DNA from: Kitasatospora sp. NBC_00315
GTDB taxonomy: Bacteria; Actinomycetota; Actinomycetes; Streptomycetales; Streptomycetaceae
Length of the DNA stretch: 64,000 bases
Direction: 5' to 3'
Assembly: GCF_041435095.1 (NCBI RefSeq)
Contig: NZ_CP108025.1
Location: 3,286,001-3,350,000 of the forward strand
Below the pieces are notes generated by a model, which was not told the origin of the DNA, did no database searches, and saw only the letters and a program-made list of their open reading frames with translations. Positions 60,243 to 64,000 of this stretch are shown one piece after another. A program made the position numbers and the translations under genes. Positions within the stretch are counted from its first letter, which is position 1; every line of letters starts with the position of its first letter.

Positions 60243-63101
60243 TCACGTCTCGTCCGGGTCCATACCCGTGAGGGCCTGTTCGAACCAGACGACCTTGCCG
60301 ATCCCCTCGGCCCGCGCGCCCCAGCGCAGGGCGAGGCGGCGGACCAGTTCGAGGCCCCGGCCGCCCTCGTCCGCCTCGGCGGCGTGCCGCTCCTTGGGCG
60401 GGTCCGGCAGCGGGTCGGAGATCTCGACCAGCAGGGTGTCGCCGAGCGTCAGCCGCACCCCGATCGGCGCGCTCGCGTACCGGACCGAGTTGGTGACCAG
60501 CTCGCTCACCAGCAACTCGGCGGTGTCGGTGAGCCGTTCGATGCCCCACTCCGCCAGCGTGGCGCGTACCAGCCGGCGGGCCCGGGAGACGGCGGTCGGC
60601 TCGGCCGGCAGCGTCCAGCCGGCCGTCGGGGTGCCCGCCTGGCCGTGGCCGAGCCGGGCGAGCAGCAGCGCGACGTCGTCCGGCTCGCGGCCCTGCTCCA
60701 TGGTGCCGAGGACGGCCTCGCAGGCCTGCTGGATCGACGCGTAGGGCTCCTCCAGCACGGTCAGCAGCCGGCCGAGGCCGACGTCCAGGTCCTTGTCCCG
60801 GGACTCCACGAGTCCGTCCGTGCACAGGGCCAGCAGGCTGCCCTCGGGGATCTTCAACTCGATCGATTCGAAGGGCACCCCGCCGACCCCGAGCGGCGCG
60901 CCGGAGGGCAGGTCGAGCACCCGGCCGACGCCGCCGGGCAGCGGGCCGCCGGTGTGGGTCGGCTCCTCGGCCGGCTCCCGGGGAACGATCAGCACCGGCG
61001 GGATGTGCCCGGCCTTGGCGACCACCAGCCGGGCGGTGGCCGGGTCGAAGACGGCGTAGATGCAGGTCGCGAGCAGCGCCTCGTCCGGGCTCTGGGCGAG
61101 GTCGTCGGTGAGCTCGTGGACGTGCCGCAGCAGGACGTCCGGCGGCAGGTCCAAACCCGCCAGGGTACGGACGGCGGTGCGCAGCCGTCCCATCGTGGCG
61201 GCGGCCCGCAGTCCGTGGCCCATCACGTCGCCCACCACCAGGGCGGTGCGGTCGCCCGGCAGCGGGATGACGTCGAACCAGTCGCCGCCGACCTCGGTGC
61301 CGATGCTCCCCGGTACGTAGCGGTAGGCGACCTCGACCCCGGTGGGCTGCGGGACCTGCTGCGGGAGCAGGGTGCGCTGCAGGGTCAGCGCGGCGGTCCG
61401 CTCGCGGGCGTACAGCCGGGCGTTGTCGAGCGAGCTGCCCGCCCGGTCGGCCAGTTCGACCGTGAAGGCGAGGTCGTCGCGGTCGAAGCCCTCGCGGTAG
61501 CCCGCCCGGCTGACCAGCAGCAGGCCGATCACGATGCCCCGGGCCCGCAGCGGCACGACCAGCATGCCGTGCACACCCAGGTCGTGGGCGGCCTGCATCT
61601 TGGGGTCGCCCGGGTAGGTGACGTCGTTCAGCTCGTCCGTGCCGGAGAGCAGCTCCGGCACGCCGGTGCGCAGCACGCGCCCGCAGGAGGAGTCCTCGGC
61701 GAAGGTGATCCGGGCTCCGCGGCGGAGCATCACCTCGACCTCCGGGCCGTCCTGCACCGAGGCGGTGCCGAGCTGGAGCAGGGAGGTGCGGCGGTCGTGG
61801 CCGTGCCGGGGCAGGTCGTCGCCGTGGGCGACGGCCTGCAGGAGGATCACCGCGGCGTGGTCGCTCAGCCGGGGCACGACGGCGCTCGCCAGCTCCTGGG
61901 CGATCCGGGAGGCGTCCAGCAGGTCGCCGACCCGGGAGCCGAACTCGTTGAGCAGCGAGAGCCGGCGGCGCGCGTGCTCGACCTTGGCCACCGCGCGGTA
62001 GCGCTCCGTCACGTCCATCACCGTGCCGGAGATGCCGAGCACCCGCCCGGACCGGTCGGTCATCCGGCTGTAGGAGATCGAGCGGAAGCCGCCGCGCGCG
62101 GTCACCGGGGAGGCCAGCGTCACGTCGATGACCGGCTCGCCGGTGGCCAGCACCTGGCGCTGGATCGCGGTGATCTCGTCGGCCGCCCGCTCGGGCAGGG
62201 TCTCGCCGGTGGTGCGGCCGACGTGCTCCTCCACGGTGACGCCGTTCATGTCGGCGAGGGTCTGGTTGACGGCGGTGTAGCGCAGGTCGGCGTCGAGCAC
62301 GGCGATGCCGAGCGGGGACTGCTCGAAGAGGGCGTCGCGGACCGCGAGATCCCGTTCGACGGCCCGGACGATCCGCGCCTCGGCCAGCGCCACCTGGAGG
62401 AACGGCGTGCCGTCGCCGTCCACCAGCAGCGAGATCCTGGCCTCCACCGGGACGCCGGCGCCCTCCCGGTGCCGCAGCTCGGCCAGCCCGTGCCACCGCC
62501 CGGTGCGAAGCGTCTCCTGGATGGCCGCCCTGGTCCGCACGACCTGGGCGTCGTCGTCCAGCAGCTCGTCGATCCGGCGGCCCACCAGCAGCTCGCTCGG
62601 CCAGCCGAGCAGCTCTTCGGCGGCCGGGCTCCAGAGCACCACCCGGGCGGAGGTGTCCAGGATCGCGATGGCCACCTTCACCACGTCGAACAGGCTGCCC
62701 TGGGTGTGCTCGCCGAAGCGCTCCGGCACCGGTGCGAGGGCCGGGAACGGCATCGCCGGCCTGCCCCGGGTGCTCGGGCCCGGCGGGCCGGCGTGCACGA
62801 TCGGGAGGGTCTGCCGGGCGCCCGCGTCGACCTCCCGGCGGCGGGCGGCGGGGCCCCGCGCCCGGCCCCCGAGGCGCAACCGGGCGCGGGCCGCGGCGCT
62901 GCCGGTGGCCCGGGTCCGGGCCGGGCCGCCCCGGCGGCCGATGCCCGCACGGAGCGGCTGGAGCGGGGCGGCGGCCTGCGGACCGGGGACGGGCGGGACG
63001 GGGCCGGGCGGGACGGGGCCGGGGGCGGGCGGGTGCCACGGCTCCCGTCGGGGAAGGCCCTGGGCTCGCCGCTCACCCTCGCCGCTACCCGTACTCGCCA
63101 C
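60243..63101 (-). CDS. PAS-PAS-GAF-SpoIIE phosphatase-HATPase sensor protein 2
   Basis: A 952-residue regulator. An Arg/Pro/Ala-rich disordered N-terminus of about 118 residues precedes PAS 1 (FDVVKVAIAILDTSARVVLW), PAS 2 (EQSPLGIAVLDADLRYTAV), a GAF domain and the SpoIIE phosphatase (GGDWFDVIPLPG, GDVMGHGLRAA, AKAGHIPPVL, LCTDGLVESR, DDVALLLA). An RsbW-type HATPase (ELVTNSVRYA, ADEGGRGLELV) completes it. I chose the GTG at 63101 because GGAGG lies eight bases upstream; the frame runs to 63770. It lies 218 bases upstream of paralogue 1 on the same strand and has a SigB-like promoter ahead of it. Confidence 0.88.
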   Translation of the reverse strand: MASTGSGEGERRAQGLPRREPWHPPAPGPVPPGPVPPVPGPQAAAPLQPLRAGIGRRGGPARTRATGSAAARARLRLGGRARGPAARRREVDAGARQTLPIVHAGPPGPSTRGRPAMPFPALAPVPERFGEHTQGSLFDVVKVAIAILDTSARVVLWSPAAEELLGWPSELLVGRRIDELLDDDAQVVRTRAAIQETLRTGRWHGLAELRHREGAGVPVEARISLLVDGDGTPFLQVALAEARIVRAVERDLAVRDALFEQSPLGIAVLDADLRYTAVNQTLADMNGVTVEEHVGRTTGETLPERAADEITAIQRQVLATGEPVIDVTLASPVTARGGFRSISYSRMTDRSGRVLGISGTVMDVTERYRAVAKVEHARRRLSLLNEFGSRVGDLLDASRIAQELASAVVPRLSDHAAVILLQAVAHGDDLPRHGHDRRTSLLQLGTASVQDGPEVEVMLRRGARITFAEDSSCGRVLRTGVPELLSGTDELNDVTYPGDPKMQAAHDLGVHGMLVVPLRARGIVIGLLLVSRAGYREGFDRDDLAFTVELADRAGSSLDNARLYARERTAALTLQRTLLPQQVPQPTGVEVAYRYVPGSIGTEVGGDWFDVIPLPGDRTALVVGDVMGHGLRAAATMGRLRTAVRTLAGLDLPPDVLLRHVHELTDDLAQSPDEALLATCIYAVFDPATARLVVAKAGHIPPVLIVPREPAEEPTHTGGPLPGGVGRVLDLPSGAPLGVGGVPFESIELKIPEGSLLALCTDGLVESRDKDLDVGLGRLLTVLEEPYASIQQACEAVLGTMEQGREPDDVALLLARLGHGQAGTPTAGWTLPAEPTAVSRARRLVRATLAEWGIERLTDTAELLVSELVTNSVRYASAPIGVRLTLGDTLLVEISDPLPDPPKERHAAEADEGGRGLELVRRLALRWGARAEGIGKVVWFEQALTGMDPDET

Positions 63102-63254
63102 GGACGGGGCCTCCGCCTCTAGGGATGCGCGCCTCGGCGGGGTGCCGTGGCGCGGACTGCCGTGACCGGCCCTGCTCGCGACCGGCCCTGGCCACGATCG
63201 GCGGCGCCGTAGGGGCCGGTTCACCGATGGTGACGAATGCTGCCGAAAAGTGAC

Positions 63255-63280
63255 ATACCCAACAGAAACCAAGGCTATCC
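63255..63280 (-). promoter_or_regulatory. SigB-type promoter candidate
   Basis: On the minus strand GGAT (63277-63280), a 16-base spacer and GGGTAT (63255-63260) match the streptomycete SigB/general-stress consensus GNNT-N14-16-GGGTAY as I know it. The start codon lies about 150 bases downstream. The match is exact to the consensus but short, so it could be chance. Confidence 0.5.
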
Positions 63281-63370
63281 CGGCCGGTCGAACGTCTCTT
63301 CCGATTGACCTGCCTGGCCTAGCGGAACCGCCCTCCCGTCGAACGGCCCGCACGGGCCCGCACCGGTGCG

Positions 63371-63410
63371 CAGGACGGCGCAGGACGGCGCAGGACGGCG
63401 CAGGACGGCG
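63371..63410. repeat. 10-bp tandem repeat, four copies
   Basis: The unit CAGGACGGCG occurs four times without interruption in the non-coding gap between the NUDIX gene and the phosphatase gene. It is flanked by GGTGCG and CCCGGTGC. Copy number may vary between strains. Confidence 0.85.
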
Positions 63411-63466
63411 CCCGGTGCCGGCCGGTGCGCGTGAGGTGCGGGCGGGGCACGCCGGTCCGGCGGCGG

Positions 63467-63862
63467 TCAGCCCGCGGCGAGCAGCCGGGCCACGTGCGGG
63501 AGGACGGCTCGGTCGTGCTCCAGCCATTCGACGTCCGCGAGTTCGCCGGGCCCCAGCCAGCGCAGTTCGGAGTGGTCCTCCAGGGGCTGCGGCTCGCCGG
63601 ACAGCAGCTCGGCGGCCCAGAACCGCAGCTCCAACCCGGCCCGCACCGTCCAGCTCCCCGGGAGCTGCTCCAACGCCCTGGCCCGGACACCGAGTTCCTC
63701 CAGCAGCTCGCGCTCCAGCGCCTGCTCCTCGGACTCCCCGGGCTCGGCCTTCCCGCCCGGGAACTCCCATCGCCCGGCGACCTCGGGCGGAGCGCTGCGC
63801 CGCGCGGCCAGCACCCGGCCCTGGTGGATGAGCGCGCCGCCGACGACGATCCGGTTCTCCAT
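63467..63862 (-). CDS. mutT: NUDIX hydrolase, MutT-like (8-oxo-dGTP sanitising type)
   Basis: A 131-residue pyrophosphohydrolase. The full Nudix box is present: GX5EX7REUXEEXGU, seen as GGKAEPGESEEQALERELLE followed by ELGV (about residues 35-58). The protein begins MENRIVVGGALIHQGRVLAA and carries the WEFPGGK segment of the MutT subfamily, which favours 8-oxo-dGTP or dCTP-like substrates. In position it matches M. tuberculosis mutT2 (Rv1160). The ATG at 63862 follows a weak ribosome site. Confidence 0.92.
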   Translation of the reverse strand: MENRIVVGGALIHQGRVLAARRSAPPEVAGRWEFPGGKAEPGESEEQALERELLEELGVRARALEQLPGSWTVRAGLELRFWAAELLSGEPQPLEDHSELRWLGPGELADVEWLEHDRAVLPHVARLLAAG

Positions 63863-63872
63863 GGCGACGACC

Positions 63873-64000
63873 CTATGCGGCCCGGGCCTCGACCCGGGCC
63901 ATCTGCCGGCGCGCCTCGAACTCGGCCGCCGGCCGCTCGGCCGCCTCCCGACCGAGGCCGTCGGCGGCCAGGAAACGGTTGCCGTCGTCGTCCCGGCTCA
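63873..64000 (-). CDS. C-terminal fragment of an unidentified protein
   Basis: An open frame enters from the right edge and ends at a TAG (63873-63875). The visible 41 residues are charged and helical (DGNRFLAADGLGREAAERPA, then EFEARRQMARVEARAA). Codon use fits a real gene, and the end lies 10 bases after the mutT start codon, a typical operon spacing. I cannot identify the protein from the tail alone. Confidence 0.6.
   Translation of the reverse strand, partial: SRDDDGNRFLAADGLGREAAERPAAEFEARRQMARVEARAA

Larger units (their letters stand above)
63102..63466 (-). other. Leader region of SpoIIE phosphatase 2
   Basis: A 365-base gap without a supportable gene. It holds the SigB-like promoter (63255-63280) and a 10-bp tandem repeat (63371-63410). 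The part from 63180 to 63320 is less G+C-rich than the rest. Confidence 0.5.

Noticed and set aside
55378..60744. An open frame of more than 1,700 codons on the plus strand opposite lpqW-like and SpoIIE genes
   Set aside because: It is a shadow of very high G+C coding DNA on the opposite strand. Its translation is Gly/Arg/Val-rich with no family motif, while the minus-strand frames carry clear catalytic motifs and ribosome sites.

Overview
The window is a very high G+C chromosomal segment from a filamentous actinobacterium, most likely Streptomycetaceae (Streptomyces or Kitasatospora). The evidence is the codon bias, the frequent GTG/TTG starts, a mycothiol gene (mshB), SpoIIE-type multisensor phosphatases, a 7Fe ferredoxin and an array of BldK-like oligopeptide transporters. 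I see no rRNA, tRNA, CRISPR array, insertion sequence or prophage. Coding density is high, and many gene pairs overlap by 4 or 8 bases.

Layout. 1-5.4 kb: mrp (5'-truncated), a hypothetical, tatB, a zinc anti-sigma factor, an ECF sigma factor and a divergent O-methyltransferase. 5.5-11 kb: a DUF3117 protein, a crotonase, tag, a DivIVA-domain membrane protein, a FolP2-like DHPS paralogue, a LOG-family protein and dapE. 11-17 kb: two exported proteins, dapC with its ferredoxin, a GNAT protein and a SirB1-type protein. 17-23 kb: a DesK/DesR-like two-component system with its ABC-2 exporter, then an S9 peptidase. 23.5-28 kb: a 64-aa membrane protein, mshB with its membrane partner, and a large Pro-rich one-pass membrane protein with extracellular PG-binding-like domains. 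28.3-52.8 kb: four complete Opp/Dpp/BldK-type peptide importers. System 1 is on + and has a fused double ATPase. Systems 2, 3 and 4 are on - in the order SBP-B-C-D-F. 53.2-64 kb: typA, an LpqW-like lipoprotein, two tandem PAS/GAF-SpoIIE-HATPase phosphatases, a MutT-like NUDIX hydrolase and a cut-off CDS.

The backbone order (mutT, lpqW/typA, mshB, fdx-dapC, dapE, LOG, folP2, DivIVA, tag, DUF3117, O-methyltransferase, sigma, anti-sigma, tatB, mrp) follows, as far as I recall, the M. tuberculosis Rv1160-Rv1229 block. The peptide importers, the phosphatases and the DesKR exporter look like streptomycete insertions. By memory of S. coelicolor (mshB = SCO5126, bldK = SCO5112-5116), the importer block corresponds to the bldK neighbourhood, which controls peptide uptake and aerial development.

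The most noteworthy signals are: near-identical DNA confined to the ATPase genes of three importers whose binding proteins have diverged; a strong hairpin placed after the binding-protein gene in all three minus-strand importer operons; a 27-bp-periodic tail on one DppF; three TTAAC boxes spaced exactly 18 bp apart upstream of system 4; a SigB-like promoter upstream of a SpoIIE phosphatase; a DHPS paralogue with decayed catalytic motifs; and two genes (the O-methyltransferase and dapC) whose homologous N-termini lack a canonical start codon.
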